Numbered from the stretch's first letter, positions 1 through 8,563 are shown. The stretch is DNA of 64,000 nucleotides from Bradyrhizobium sp. Ai1a-2 (GCF_000426245.1 NZ_AUEZ01000037.1:25389-89388), one strand, 5' to 3'. Notes: generated by a model from the sequence alone, not told the origin. Made by a program: numbers and translations.

Positions 1-265
1 GTCCCGAGATCATGAAGATCGGCGCCGGATAATCCTCGCCGTGCAGTTCCCTCAGAATATCGAGGCCGGATTTGCCGGGGATGTGCACGTCGAGCAGGAT
101 GCAGGACGGCGTCCTGCTTCGCGCCACCGACAACAGCGCGGCACCGTCGGCAAAACAGATCACCCGATAGCCGGCTGCGGACAGAACCATCGAAAGCGTG
201 TCGCGGACGGCTGGATCGTCGTCGACTACGAAAATCTCCCCGCGGGAGGGGGCACTCTCAGCCAT
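1..265 (-). CDS. Response regulator receiver domain protein, partial (3' part beyond window)
   Basis: The minus strand reads MAESAPSRGEIFVVDDDP from an ATG at 263-265 and stays open for 88 residues to the window edge. It is a CheY-like receiver: the acidic cluster is D15-D17, the likely phospho-acceptor is D59 in CILLDVHIPG, and FMISG near the edge matches the conserved Thr/Ser strand. The style is that of FixJ/NarL-type regulators, but any output domain lies outside the window, so it could equally be a single-domain regulator or part of a hybrid kinase. It diverges from the small gene starting at 416. Confidence 0.85.
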   Translation of the reverse strand, partial: MAESAPSRGEIFVVDDDPAVRDTLSMVLSAAGYRVICFADGAALLSVARSRTPSCILLDVHIPGKSGLDILRELHGEDYPAPIFMISG

Positions 266-415
266 GGGTCATGCGTCCCTGAGTGGTGAAACCTGCAACC
301 GAAACAATGACTCCGATCGACATCGCATCGTATCGGCCCGTATTTGTACGGGACGGCGGCTTAACGCACAAGTAGCACCGCGTTCCCTAAAGATGGGGTC
401 CCGTGGAGAATGCGC

Positions 416-727
416 ATGCAGAAAGCCGCAGAAAAGGACATCGCCACCGAGGCCTTCGACGGAAACGACGCCTATCAATCCATCGTCTCCGACCTGATGT
501 GCCTGATCGGGCAGGTGCAGGCGAGCCTGTTTCGGATCGAGAGCGCGATCGCCTGCGAGACCTCGCTTGCGTCCGCTGATGCCGCCGACGCCGAGATTGT
601 CGTGCTTGATGACATCACGCCCCGCTACGCCAAAGCGGGGGCGGCGCTGAAGGCATGCAACTCCGGCCTTGGCGCGGCCCTCGAGTTCCTGCTCGAGGCG
701 AAGGCCATGGAGCGCCGGCTGAACTAG
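416..727 (+). CDS. Small hypothetical protein, 103 aa
   Basis: This is an open frame beginning MQKAAEKDIATEAFDG. An in-frame ATG also exists at 410, but the GGAGA at 405-409 is too close to it and well spaced for 416, so I use 416. The product is acidic, mostly helical, Ala/Leu-rich and has no signal peptide or membrane segment. I recognise no domain. Its stop codon TAG (725-727) lies inside the palindromic repeat at 724-880. Codon usage is GC-rich like the neighbours, which supports a real gene. Confidence 0.6.
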   Translation: MQKAAEKDIATEAFDGNDAYQSIVSDLMCLIGQVQASLFRIESAIACETSLASADAADAEIVVLDDITPRYAKAGAALKACNSGLGAALEFLLEAKAMERRLN

Positions 728-880
728 AGCATTTTCGGTTCTGATGGAATCAGCACCGAAGCCCTGGATTCTCTGGAGCGTTTTCGGTTCTGATTGAATC
801 AGAACCGAAGCTCTAGATTCTTGTTTTGACGCGTTTTCTTCACGCGAACCGGTATCCACTTCGCTCGAAAACGCTCTAGC
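724..880. repeat. Dispersed palindromic repeat (GAGCATTTTCGGTTCTGAT family), copy 1
   Basis: Two tandem GAGC(A/G)TTTTCGGTTCTGAT units with inverted partners (AATCAGAACCGAAGCTCTAG), then a GACGCGTTTTC...CGCTCGAAAACGCTCTAG arm. Related copies lie at 7628-7684 and, inverted, at 11821-11927. The terminal CTAG motifs supply the stop codons of the genes on both sides. It may act as a bidirectional hairpin between convergent genes. Confidence 0.9.
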
Positions 881-1205
881 TGGAGGTTTTGCCGGTTTCG
901 GTTCCATCCGTTGGAGCGACGCGCCCCTTCACGGGTTTGCCCCGGATGAACTGGATGTCCATCTCGGTGCCGTTGACGCGGACCAGTTCGCAGCGGCGGT
1001 AGGCAAGCCCGGTCGAGGACAACAGGAGGAAGAACTCCTTGAGGTTAAGGCCCTGGATCGAGCCTTCGACATTCAGGGCGGCGTCATTCTCGGAGATGGC
1101 GTTGAGCACGCAATCGCGCCGCCAGGTTCCATCGATAGCCATGATGCATACGTCGTAGCCGCGGCTGAATGTCACCCGCTCCGCTCGCCTGCTGGTCTCC
1201 TTCAT
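876..1205 (-). CDS. PilZ-domain-like protein
   Basis: A 109-residue protein, MKETSRRAERVTFSRGYDVC, with the layout of a stand-alone PilZ domain: an N-terminal RR-x2-R-V segment of the kind that binds cyclic di-GMP, then a short beta-barrel with NAISENDAAL in place of the usual D-x-S-x-x-G motif. It is therefore a PilZ-type protein whose second motif is degenerate, and c-di-GMP binding is not certain. It starts 3 bases after the cheR stop, so it is the last gene of a cheY-cheR-pilZ operon, suggesting a role in motility or chemotaxis signalling. Its stop codon is supplied by the repeat. Confidence 0.7.
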   Translation of the reverse strand: MKETSRRAERVTFSRGYDVCIMAIDGTWRRDCVLNAISENDAALNVEGSIQGLNLKEFFLLLSSTGLAYRRCELVRVNGTEMDIQFIRGKPVKGRVAPTDGTETGKTSS

Positions 1206-1208
1206 CTG

Positions 1209-2084
1209 TCAACGTCCCCCGATCGCAGCCATCCTGGGCATGGCGGGAGGCGCCATCGGCACGACCGCCGGACGCGCGCCGGTCGGCCGATAGAGGCCAC
1301 GCTTTTCAGGACAGGGTTTGAAGACGTCGGTCAGGCCGACGACGGTTTCGGCGGCGCCGAGCGCCAGGAAGCCATCTGCCTCGAGCGACCTGGCGAGGCG
1401 GTTGAAGACGTTGGTCTTGGTGTCCTGGTCGAAATAGATCAGGACGTTACGGCAGAAGATGACGTCGAAAGTGCCGAGCTGCGAGAAGTCATGCAGCAGG
1501 TTGAGCTGCCGGTGCTGCACCATGGCGCGGATGTCGGCATTGATCTGCCAGGGCTCGCCCTTCTGCTTGAAGTACTTGACCAGCAGTTGGATCGGCAGGC
1601 CGCGCTGCACCTCGAACTGGCTGTAGATTCCGGCCCTGGATTTCTCGAGCACTTCCTGCGACAGGTCGGTCGCGAGGATCTCGGTGCGCCAGCCTGCAAG
1701 CTGTGCGCTCATCTCCTTCAGGCACATCGCCAGCGAATACGGCTCCTGCCCGGTCGAGCCGGCGGCGCACCAGATCCGGATCGTCCTGCGGCTCGCCCGT
1801 GCCTTCAACAGCTCCGGGATGATCGTATCGCGGAAATGATCGAACGGCGCCTTGTCGCGAAAGAAGAAGGTTTCGTTGGTCGTCATGGCATCGACCGCCT
1901 GCGCGATATGGCCGGCCGATCCGCCCTTCATCTTCTGCACGAGATCGTCGATCGAGGAGAGGCCGCATTTGCGCGACAGCGGCAGCAGGCGGCTTTCGAT
2001 CAGATATTGCTTGTCCGCGGACAGATCGAGACCGGAATGATCCTTGAACAATCTACGCAGATACTCGTAGTCGGAAGCGTTCAC
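1209..2084 (-). CDS. cheR: Chemotaxis protein methyltransferase CheR
   Basis: This 291-residue protein has normal CheR length. CheR transfers methyl groups from S-adenosylmethionine to glutamates of chemoreceptors in the cytoplasm, setting adaptation. Visible signatures are the N-terminal helical domain (1-70), TTNETFFFRD (68-77), the SAM site IWCAAGSTGQEPYS (104-117), and DVIFCRNVLIYFD (207-219), all typical of the family. There is no C-terminal NWETF-binding pentapeptide or TPR extension; the tail is Pro/Ala-rich. It lies 34 bases downstream of the cheY-like gene and 3 bases upstream of the PilZ gene. Confidence 0.95.
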   Translation of the reverse strand: MNASDYEYLRRLFKDHSGLDLSADKQYLIESRLLPLSRKCGLSSIDDLVQKMKGGSAGHIAQAVDAMTTNETFFFRDKAPFDHFRDTIIPELLKARASRRTIRIWCAAGSTGQEPYSLAMCLKEMSAQLAGWRTEILATDLSQEVLEKSRAGIYSQFEVQRGLPIQLLVKYFKQKGEPWQINADIRAMVQHRQLNLLHDFSQLGTFDVIFCRNVLIYFDQDTKTNVFNRLARSLEADGFLALGAAETVVGLTDVFKPCPEKRGLYRPTGARPAVVPMAPPAMPRMAAIGGR

Positions 2085-2118
2085 GACAGCCTCTCAGCGC
2101 GAGGGAATTTTCGAACGA

Positions 2119-2529
<411 letters not shown>

Positions 2530-2747
2530 CTGACTTCGCCTCTCGATTATTCTTGTAGACGCTCGACAATCGATAGGCCCCAGGCGGCTCACAACCACTT
2601 AATTTTACCGCCCGTGCGAATACGGATGGCATGCTGATACCGCTCTGCTTGGGCTGCGCCGGATGCGCGGAAATCCATCGCCGCCGCGCGGCCGCCCGAA
2701 AGCAATGAATTCGTTGGAGTTTTCGCGCGCGAGCGGCGCCGGCCTGC

Positions 2748-3116
2748 TCACGCCGCGGCGCGCTGCATCAGCTTGCGGATTTCCTTGAGCGCCTTGTAGA
2801 GCGCACCGTCCGCCACGTGACGGTTAACCAGGTCGAGCGCCTCGCGCGCGGTGGCATCGGCCTCCCGCAGTTCCCTGGCGAAGCCGAGATAGGCGGTCCG
2901 ATAACGCTGGACCTCGTTCTTCAGATACATGGTCTGGACGCAATGATAGAGCCGCCTCGCCGGGGTATTGGCGGTCTCCGCGGTCACGGTGTCCCTTTCG
3001 CGCAGGATCGGCGCTTCGCCGTCGATCAGGAAGGAGGTGCGGGTGCCGGAATTGATCAGCACGGTCTCGCCGATGACGATCCGTTCAAACGGCTTCAACT
3101 CGACGCGCAACGGCAT
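2748..3116 (-). CDS. flbT: Flagellar biosynthesis repressor FlbT
   Basis: A 122-residue protein, MPLRVELKPFERIVIGETVL..., matching alphaproteobacterial FlbT in length and in the LKPFERI, INSG and LYHCVQTMYL segments. In Caulobacter FlbT binds flagellin mRNA and limits translation until the hook is complete. Here it sits directly downstream of a flagellin gene on the same strand, separated by a strong hairpin. flaF, its usual neighbour, is not visible. The start ATG is preceded by an AGGAGA-type site. Confidence 0.92.
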   Translation of the reverse strand: MPLRVELKPFERIVIGETVLINSGTRTSFLIDGEAPILRERDTVTAETANTPARRLYHCVQTMYLKNEVQRYRTAYLGFARELREADATAREALDLVNRHVADGALYKALKEIRKLMQRAAA

Positions 3117-3240
3117 GATCGTCTCCTTTTCTAGGCAACGGCTTTTCCAGGTAAGGGCGCGGACGTCTGATCGCCCTCGATCTTCGACGCGCGAACCGGC
3201 AGCAGGCGCGCCACCATCCGGTCTGGTAATTCGTCAGTCC

Positions 3241-3270
3241 GAAAGCGGCGGAGTTGTCTCCGCCGCTTTC
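3241..3270 (-). terminator. Probable terminator hairpin after flagellin gene
   Basis: A perfect 13-bp stem, GAAAGCGGCGGAG / CTCCGCCGCTTTC, with a 4-base loop lies 22 bases past the flagellin stop codon. There is no long T run, which is common for high-GC alphaproteobacterial terminators. It would separate flagellin from flbT transcription or protect the flagellin mRNA 3' end. Confidence 0.7.
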
Positions 3271-3292
3271 GTGTTCGATTTGGTCGCAGGGC

Positions 3293-4873
3293 TCAGCGGA
3301 GCAACTGCAGCACGCTCTGCTGGCTCTGGTTGGCCAGTGCCAGCGCGGACACCGCGATCGACTGGCGGGTCGACAGCGCCTGGCTGTTGGCCGCTTCCTC
3401 GTTGGTGTCGGCCAGCGTCAGGTTGGACGAGCCGGTCTGCAGCACGTTGATCAGGTTCTTGGAGAAGTCCTGACGGATCTGCACCACCGACAGGTTCGAA
3501 CCGAAGGCCGACGCCTGCGAACGCAACGTGCTCGACGCATCGTTCAGCGACGTGAGAACCTTCTGGGTGGTGTCGTTGTCGATGAAGTCGGTCCCTGCGG
3601 TCAGCGACGAAAGGCCGAGGCCGGCCGGATCGTCAACCACGCCGTTGATCGTCAGCGACGACTTGCCGGTTTCGTTGAACACCAGCTTGAGCTGATCGCC
3701 GTTCAGCAGGTTGACGCCGTTGAAGGAGGCATCCTGCGCCGTCGTCTTGATCTGGTCGATCACGATATTGTACTGGCGGACCAGATCCGCGCGGGTGTTC
3801 TGCGCATTGACGTCCTTGACCGGAGCGGTCGTGCTGAGGGCTCCGAGCAGAGTGCCGGCGCCGGTGGCGCTGCCGGTGATCTTGCCGGTCAGATCAATCG
3901 ACGCATCGTCGTTCGCAGTTGTGATGCTGAGCTTGCCGTCGCTGGACAGCGATGCCACCAGGTTGCTGTCGGCGAGCTTCTTGTTCAGATCGTCGAGCGT
4001 GTTCACCGCACCGGCACCGGTTCCGATGGTGATGGACTGAGCCGCCTTGCTGCCGATCGCAGCAATGTTCAGGACCTGACCATCCGTGGCGTCGGCCGGC
4101 CTCGTCGTACCAGCCGTAAGGCCAAGCTTCGCCAGAACGGTGCTGGCTCCACCGAGGACGATGCTGTTGCTCTTGTCGGTGGTGGCGTTGCTGATGGTGA
4201 GGGCGTTCGTGGCAATTGTTGTCGTACCGCCGGTGATGCCATTGATCGCAGAAATGACATCCGCCACGGTCGTGTCGGTGCTGCCCGCGCCGTACTTCAG
4301 GTTGATCGTGACGTTGCCGTTGGCGTCCGTGGTCGAGGCCGCGGTGGCGCTGGTGCCGCCGGTCGCGAACGTGATCGTCTTGCCGTTCACCGTGAACGAG
4401 TCGCCGTCGGCAAATGTAGCCGTGGTGGTGGTTGTACCGGTGGTGAGACCGCCCGCAACCGCAGTACCGGTCACGGTCGCTGCCGTATCGCCATCGCCGA
4501 GCAGGTTGTTGGCAGTCGCGCCGGTGATGACTGCCGAAGTGGCCGTCGACTTCGACGAATAGCCCGTGGTCGCCTGCAGCGCCTGGTTGGCGATCGACTT
4601 GGCGCTGTCGACCAGCTTCTGCAACGAGGTGATGCCGGTGTTGGCCGCCTGCAGCACCTGCACGCCATTGCCGATGCCATCGAGCAGATTGTTGATGTCG
4701 CTCGCACGATTGTCGAGCGAAGCGGCGGTGAAATAGTTGGTTGGATTGTCGAGGGCCGAGTTGACCTTCTTGCCGGTGGAGAGACGGCTCTGCGTGGTGG
4801 CGAGCAGATCAGCGGTCGACTGCAGCGAGAGCAGGTTCTGGCGAACCGAAGCCGAAAGAACAATGCCGGACAT
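3293..4873 (-). CDS. fliC: Flagellin, 526 aa
   Basis: Flagellin forms the flagellar filament outside the cell. The conserved N-terminal coiled region (about 1-140: LSASVRQNLLSLQSTADLLA, then SRLSTGKKVNSALDNP) and C-terminal region (about 410-526, ending ALANQSQQSVLQLLR) are both intact, and a Thr/Ala/Gly-rich surface domain lies between them. The sequence resembles the flagellins I associate with the thick flagellum of Bradyrhizobium rather than the short lateral type, though it is shorter than the roughly 750-residue examples I recall. The start ATG has AAGGG upstream; the open frame continues 49 codons further but without flagellin character. The upstream region carries two CTCAGTA-N4-TAC palindromes. 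Confidence 0.95.
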   Translation of the reverse strand: MSGIVLSASVRQNLLSLQSTADLLATTQSRLSTGKKVNSALDNPTNYFTAASLDNRASDINNLLDGIGNGVQVLQAANTGITSLQKLVDSAKSIANQALQATTGYSSKSTATSAVITGATANNLLGDGDTAATVTGTAVAGGLTTGTTTTTATFADGDSFTVNGKTITFATGGTSATAASTTDANGNVTINLKYGAGSTDTTVADVISAINGITGGTTTIATNALTISNATTDKSNSIVLGGASTVLAKLGLTAGTTRPADATDGQVLNIAAIGSKAAQSITIGTGAGAVNTLDDLNKKLADSNLVASLSSDGKLSITTANDDASIDLTGKITGSATGAGTLLGALSTTAPVKDVNAQNTRADLVRQYNIVIDQIKTTAQDASFNGVNLLNGDQLKLVFNETGKSSLTINGVVDDPAGLGLSSLTAGTDFIDNDTTQKVLTSLNDASSTLRSQASAFGSNLSVVQIRQDFSKNLINVLQTGSSNLTLADTNEEAANSQALSTRQSIAVSALALANQSQQSVLQLLR

Positions 4874-4981
4874 AGTTTGATACCCTTCTGGATGAACACA
4901 ATTGACGCAGCCGCCGGAAATTTCACTCCGGCGACCGAGCCACACTGTTCCAGCGACGCTAACCCGTTCGTTAAATCGCCC

Positions 4982-4999
4982 CTCAGTACAACTACCCAG
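4982..4999. promoter_or_regulatory. Candidate operator, CTCAGTA-N4-TACCCAG
   Basis: Imperfect copy of the palindrome at 5023-5040 (left half identical, right half TACCCAG instead of TACTGAG), 109 bases upstream of the flagellin start codon. Function is inferred from repetition only. Confidence 0.5.
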
Positions 5000-5022
5000 A
5001 AAACGCGTGCGCAGACGCATTT

Positions 5023-5040
5023 CTCAGTAGTTCTACTGAG
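5023..5040. promoter_or_regulatory. Candidate operator, CTCAGTAGTTCTACTGAG
   Basis: A perfect inverted repeat, CTCAGTA / TACTGAG with a GTTC centre, which extends by one base on each side. It lies about 150 bases upstream of the flagellin start codon. Related sites occur at 4982, 8460 and 8564, the last two upstream of the luxR-type gene. The size and symmetry fit a dimeric LuxR/NarL-type HTH protein. Confidence 0.6.
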
Positions 5041-5608
5041 ATCATCGCATGCGTGAATGCACAGATCGAAACGGCGGCGCGCATCTTGGATCGCGATCGT
5101 GGATCTCGCGCAGCAGACAATCCCGTCGACGACGGATCGAGCGAGCGTCAAGCGCTCGCGCTGTTCACGACGATCGAGAGAACGTTGCGCAATGACTTTT
5201 ATTCAAATCGTCGGCGCGCGACTTTCTTGTTTGAATTCTGCGCTGCTCGAATTCTGCGCGAACGCTTCGTGCCTGTCTCCTCGCGCCAGACAATCGCCTT
5301 GCATAGAAAAGTTCGACTCAATCTCGCCGAGCAGTATTTCGCATAGGCCGGTGATCGCGCCATTCTGCACAGCCGCCGATTGCTTGTCCGCGCGCCGTCG
5401 ATGTCATCAGCGGCTTGCTCGCAAGAACGAATCAGCGCGCCATTTCCTTTCGCGTGCAAACGACGCGATCTGTCTGCCCGGTAGGGTGTATAGCGACGAA
5501 CGCGTAACCCTTGTGCAATCGTGCGAGAAAGCTATTCTTCGTGCCATCCGACATGCCAAGAGTAGGTGACGCGAGACCGTGAGCTCCCGCCTTTCGGCAG
5601 GAGAGGGA

Positions 5609-6316
5609 ATGTCTGGATCTTCGCGTCCATCCAATCATCTATTGCAGACTCTGCCAGCGGCGGAATTCGAGTTGTTGCGGCCGCATCTCGCGACCGTCGA
5701 ACTGACGAAGGAGACCGTGCTGTTCGAGACCGGCGCGCTGATCAGCGAAGTCTATCTGCCGCACAGCGGCGTGGTTTCGATGATCGTCGGCTTCGCGGAA
5801 GGAGAGACTGTCGAAGTCGCCAAGATTGGCCGCGACAGCATTGTCGGCACCACTGCCGTGTTCCATGACGGACCATCGCTGGCGGACGCGGTCGTCGTCG
5901 TACCCGGCATTGCATCGATTCTCGCAACTGATCGCCTGCATGCCGTAATGCAAGGAAGCTGCACCCTGCGGCACCTTCTGATCAGGCATCAACAGGCGCT
6001 GTCCGTGCAGGCCCAGCAGGCCGCGACATGCCACGCATCTCACACGGTCGAATCCCGCCTGGCGCGCTGGCTGCTCCACGCGCGGGAGTTGTGTGAAGGC
6101 GGGCCACTGCCGCTGACCCAGGAATCTCTGGCACAGTTGCTCGGCGTTCGGCGCAATGCCATTTCGATCGTGGCACACGCATTCCAGGAAGCCGGCCTGA
6201 TCCGCTACAGCCGCGGGAACATCGAAATCATCGATCTCGACGGCCTGCAAAAAGCCGCCTGCGAGTGCTACGCCGCGGTGAGGACGCAATGCGATCGGCT
6301 GCTCAATGCGGGATGA
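5609..6316 (+). CDS. Crp/Fnr-family transcriptional regulator (first of tandem pair)
   Basis: This 235-residue regulator has an N-terminal cyclic-nucleotide-binding-like beta barrel (about 10-130: VLFETGALISEVYLPHSGVVS) and a C-terminal Crp-type winged helix (about 150-220: LTQESLAQLLGVRRNAISIV then GLIRYSRGNIEI). The start ATG at 5609 follows GGAGAGGG; an upstream in-frame GTG at 5579 is less likely. The barrel lacks the RSA/cAMP phosphate-binding signature of true Crp, and no Fnr-type Cys cluster is present, so the ligand is unknown. A close paralogue follows at 6482. Confidence 0.9.
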   Translation: MSGSSRPSNHLLQTLPAAEFELLRPHLATVELTKETVLFETGALISEVYLPHSGVVSMIVGFAEGETVEVAKIGRDSIVGTTAVFHDGPSLADAVVVVPGIASILATDRLHAVMQGSCTLRHLLIRHQQALSVQAQQAATCHASHTVESRLARWLLHARELCEGGPLPLTQESLAQLLGVRRNAISIVAHAFQEAGLIRYSRGNIEIIDLDGLQKAACECYAAVRTQCDRLLNAG

Positions 6317-6481
6317 GAGGGTCTGCAGGTGGCGGAACCTGCGTCGCCGAGGCCACAGTCGTGGACGAGTATCGAACGGCATTGGGTAAATGGCAGGTTT
6401 TCCTTGCCCGCGATACGTGACAAGGTCATCCTGCAACTCGGGCAGCGTGTGTCGGCTGCCCGGCCGAGAGACGCGCAAGCT

Positions 6482-7222
6482 ATGAGGCAGGAGACTGCTT
6501 TGAATTCGGTTCCTCGTCCGCCGAACGGATTCTTGTCCGCGCTGTCGGCATCCGACTTCGAACTGATCCGCCCGCATCTGCGAACCGTCGATCTCACCCA
6601 GGACACGGTTCTGGTCGAGGTCGACGAAGTGCTCAAGCGAGCCTACCTGCCCCACAAGGGTGCGATCTCCCTGGTCGTCAAGCTCGCGCGCGGCGAGCAG
6701 GTGCAGATCGCCCTGGTTGGGCGTGACAGCATCCTCGGTGCGTTCGCCGCGCTCGGAGACGCGACCGCGCTGAACAGCGCGGTGGTGGTGGTGCCTGGCA
6801 TCGCTTCGACGATCGAACTCGAGCAGCTCCGCCTCGCCGCCGACCGGAGCGCGACGTTGCGCTACGCGCTGGCGCGGCACGGACTCGCGGTCGATGCTCA
6901 GATCCAGCAGACCGCCGGCTGCAACGCGTCGCACACAGTGGAATCACGGCTCGCGCGATGCCTCCTGCACACCCGCGACCTGTCCGGAAGCGACAAGATC
7001 GTGCTGACGCAGGAAGCAATGGCGCAGATGATCGGCGCGCGCCGCAACAGCGTCTCGCTGGTCGCGCACACGCTTCAGCAGGCGGATTTCATCCATTACA
7101 GCCGAGGCCATATCGAGATCACCAATCTCGACGGCCTGATGAAGACCTCATGCGAATGCTACGCGACGGTGAAAGCCCAATACACGCGCCTGATTCAGGG
7201 GGGCGCGTCGATCACGGCATGA
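6482..7222 (+). CDS. Crp/Fnr-family transcriptional regulator (second of tandem pair)
   Basis: This 246-residue paralogue of the previous gene shares blocks such as HTVESRLAR, RRN-x-(I/V)S-(I/L)VAH, IHYSRGHIEI and NLDGLMK. It has the same barrel-plus-winged-helix layout without obvious nucleotide or Fe-S ligands. The open frame begins at a GTG at 6329, but similarity to the first paralogue starts near the ATG at 6482 (MRQETALNSVPRPPNG), which I prefer. There is a 165-base gap between the pair, so it may have its own promoter. The pair probably arose by tandem duplication. Confidence 0.88.
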   Translation: MRQETALNSVPRPPNGFLSALSASDFELIRPHLRTVDLTQDTVLVEVDEVLKRAYLPHKGAISLVVKLARGEQVQIALVGRDSILGAFAALGDATALNSAVVVVPGIASTIELEQLRLAADRSATLRYALARHGLAVDAQIQQTAGCNASHTVESRLARCLLHTRDLSGSDKIVLTQEAMAQMIGARRNSVSLVAHTLQQADFIHYSRGHIEITNLDGLMKTSCECYATVKAQYTRLIQGGASITA

Positions 7223-7338
7223 GCGCAATGGCGCGCGTGCTCCCCGCGTGGAAATCCGGCCGTACTTCTACGGTTCCAAATTTTCACGGACGGCTAAGCT
7301 TAACCGGCGATAATCGGCGTGAACACGGGAGAGTTGAC

Positions 7339-7587
7339 ATGTTCACGTTCGAAACGACGGACCAGAAGGAAGTCAGGCGTTTTCGTATCGCACAGTTCAA
7401 CGGCAGGACCGCGACGGCGCGTTCGGCCGGCGCGACGGTCACGGGTCACGTTCGATCCATCGTGGAAAAGAAGGCGAGCGTTCCGGCGGTCTGGACCATC
7501 ACGATCATCCCGGAAGCGCCGAAGCGCGCCACCGTGAACTTGCGCACAGCCCCGCGCGTTCGTACCTTCGCGGAAGATTATCTCTGA
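7339..7587 (+). CDS. Small hypothetical basic protein, 82 aa
   Basis: The frame starts MFTFETTDQKEVRRFRIAQF at an ATG with GGGAGAG 6 bases upstream. The product is basic, beta-rich, has no membrane segment, and includes an SAGATVTGHVRSIVEKK segment followed by VWTITIIPEAPKR, resembling one small beta-barrel. I do not recognise the family. It lies downstream of the Crp-like pair on the same strand with about 115 bases between, so co-transcription is possible but not shown. Confidence 0.65.
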   Translation: MFTFETTDQKEVRRFRIAQFNGRTATARSAGATVTGHVRSIVEKKASVPAVWTITIIPEAPKRATVNLRTAPRVRTFAEDYL

Positions 7588-7627
7588 ATGCGCTCGCAGC
7601 CCGGCGACGCAAACGCGTGACCGGCCC

Positions 7628-7684
7628 AGAGCATTTTCGGTGCTGATTGGATCAGAACCGAAGCTCTAGATTCTTTTTGACGCG
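7628..7684. repeat. Dispersed palindromic repeat, copy 2 (truncated)
   Basis: AGAGCATTTTCGGTGCTGAT with inverted partner ATCAGAACCGAAGCTCTAG and the start of the GACGCG arm. It is a truncated copy of the element at 724-880, just downstream of the small ORF. Confidence 0.85.
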
Positions 7685-7792
7685 CTGCGCGGATGCGCTG
7701 CGAAATTCGAACATTATCAATTTGAATCGAATCGTTGTTTGCTTGAGCGCAAACTTCGCGCAAATGCACCGTGCTCTATATCGCTTTCGCGA

Positions 7793-8413
7793 TCAGGAGG
7801 ACTGCATCAGCGCCTTGCGGACGAGATCGGCGGTGTTGCGCGCGCCGAGCTTGCGCATCGCTTCGGCGCGATGGCTTTCGAAGGTGCGCGGGCTGATCTT
7901 CATGCGCAGCGCGCCCTGCTTGTTCGAATAGCCTTCGCTGATGAGGCGGAGCACCTCGCGCTCGCGCCTGGTAAGCGGCTTCTGGCCGGCCTTGGATGCA
8001 ACCGTCAGCTTTGGCGGACGGCTTTCACCCTTGATGCGTGCGGGCGAATTGTCCCACCCCGTCTGCTGATCGATGACGGGAGCGGATCCGGAATGAACGT
8101 CGGAAATCTGCTTCAGCATCGCACAGACGCGCTCAGTCTGCTGCAGTGCGTTCTCGACCACCTGCTGCAGGTAGATTTGCGCTGCCGGCGAATGCGCGAA
8201 CTGATGACTGTGCTGCTTGATCTCGTTCATGTAGAGCAGGAGCGCCGTCATCGGACCGTTGAACTGGCGCGCGATCGCAGCGCCCGCCTCTTCCGTCGCC
8301 CGCGCGCGCTGTGCAGCGAGTTCCACAATCTCACGATTGCTCTCGAATGGGGCGCGGTCTTCCATCCACTTTGATAGATGAGACCCGTCGGCTCGATGCT
8401 CGTGCTGTGTCAT
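7793..8413 (-). CDS. LuxR-type regulator with degenerate histidine-kinase-like N-terminus
   Basis: In this 206-residue protein the C-terminal 60 residues (147-206, PLTRREREVLRLISEGYSNK...) are a clear LuxR/NarL HTH. The N-terminus is not a receiver: residues about 35-105 form two long helices including ARQFNGPMTALLLYMNEI, which resembles a HisKA dimerisation helix (F-x-H-D/E-x-N-x-PLT) with the phospho-acceptor His missing. I infer a stand-alone DNA-binding protein that dimerises through, or docks on, a kinase. The upstream gap carries two copies of the CTCAGTA palindrome that also precedes flagellin, so autoregulation is plausible. Confidence 0.85.
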   Translation of the reverse strand: MTQHEHRADGSHLSKWMEDRAPFESNREIVELAAQRARATEEAGAAIARQFNGPMTALLLYMNEIKQHSHQFAHSPAAQIYLQQVVENALQQTERVCAMLKQISDVHSGSAPVIDQQTGWDNSPARIKGESRPPKLTVASKAGQKPLTRREREVLRLISEGYSNKQGALRMKISPRTFESHRAEAMRKLGARNTADLVRKALMQSS

Positions 8414-8459
8414 GCGACCGATCTAGCGACCCTAAGGCTGTTCCCGCGTTAACTCGGCA

Positions 8460-8477
8460 CTCGGTAGGAATACTGAG
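8460..8477. promoter_or_regulatory. Candidate operator, CTCGGTAGGAATACTGAG
   Basis: Inverted repeat CTCGGTA / TACTGAG around a 4-base centre, one mismatch from symmetry. It is 46 bases upstream of the luxR-type start codon. Same pattern as 5023-5040. Confidence 0.55.
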
Positions 8478-8563
8478 AACGCGACCATGTGTTGCCAGCT
8501 CACAAGGAAATAGAGGCAGACGCGCCTAGAGTTTGCAACAATTCTCGCAGGAATGTGGCAAAT

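Larger units (their letters stand above)
4874..5608. other. 735-bp intergenic region between flagellin and crp-like gene
   Basis: No convincing gene. Open frames here (for example 5053-5346) have poor codon character and no ribosome site. It holds the two palindromic sites at 4982-4999 and 5023-5040 and a direct repeat of GAATTCTGCGC at about 5233 and 5249. It most likely holds the flagellin promoter and leader on one side and the promoter of the Crp-like gene on the other. Confidence 0.6.

Noticed and set aside
3254..5056. 600-residue open frame on the plus strand across the flagellin gene
   Set aside because: It is the antisense shadow of a well-supported flagellin; low-complexity Arg/Gln/Val composition.
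5053..5569. Plus-strand open frames in the gap upstream of the Crp-like gene
   Set aside because: No ribosome site, poor codon pattern, no recognisable domain.
5639..6934. 431-residue minus-strand open frame
   Set aside because: Antisense to two clear Crp-family genes; no domain and biased composition.
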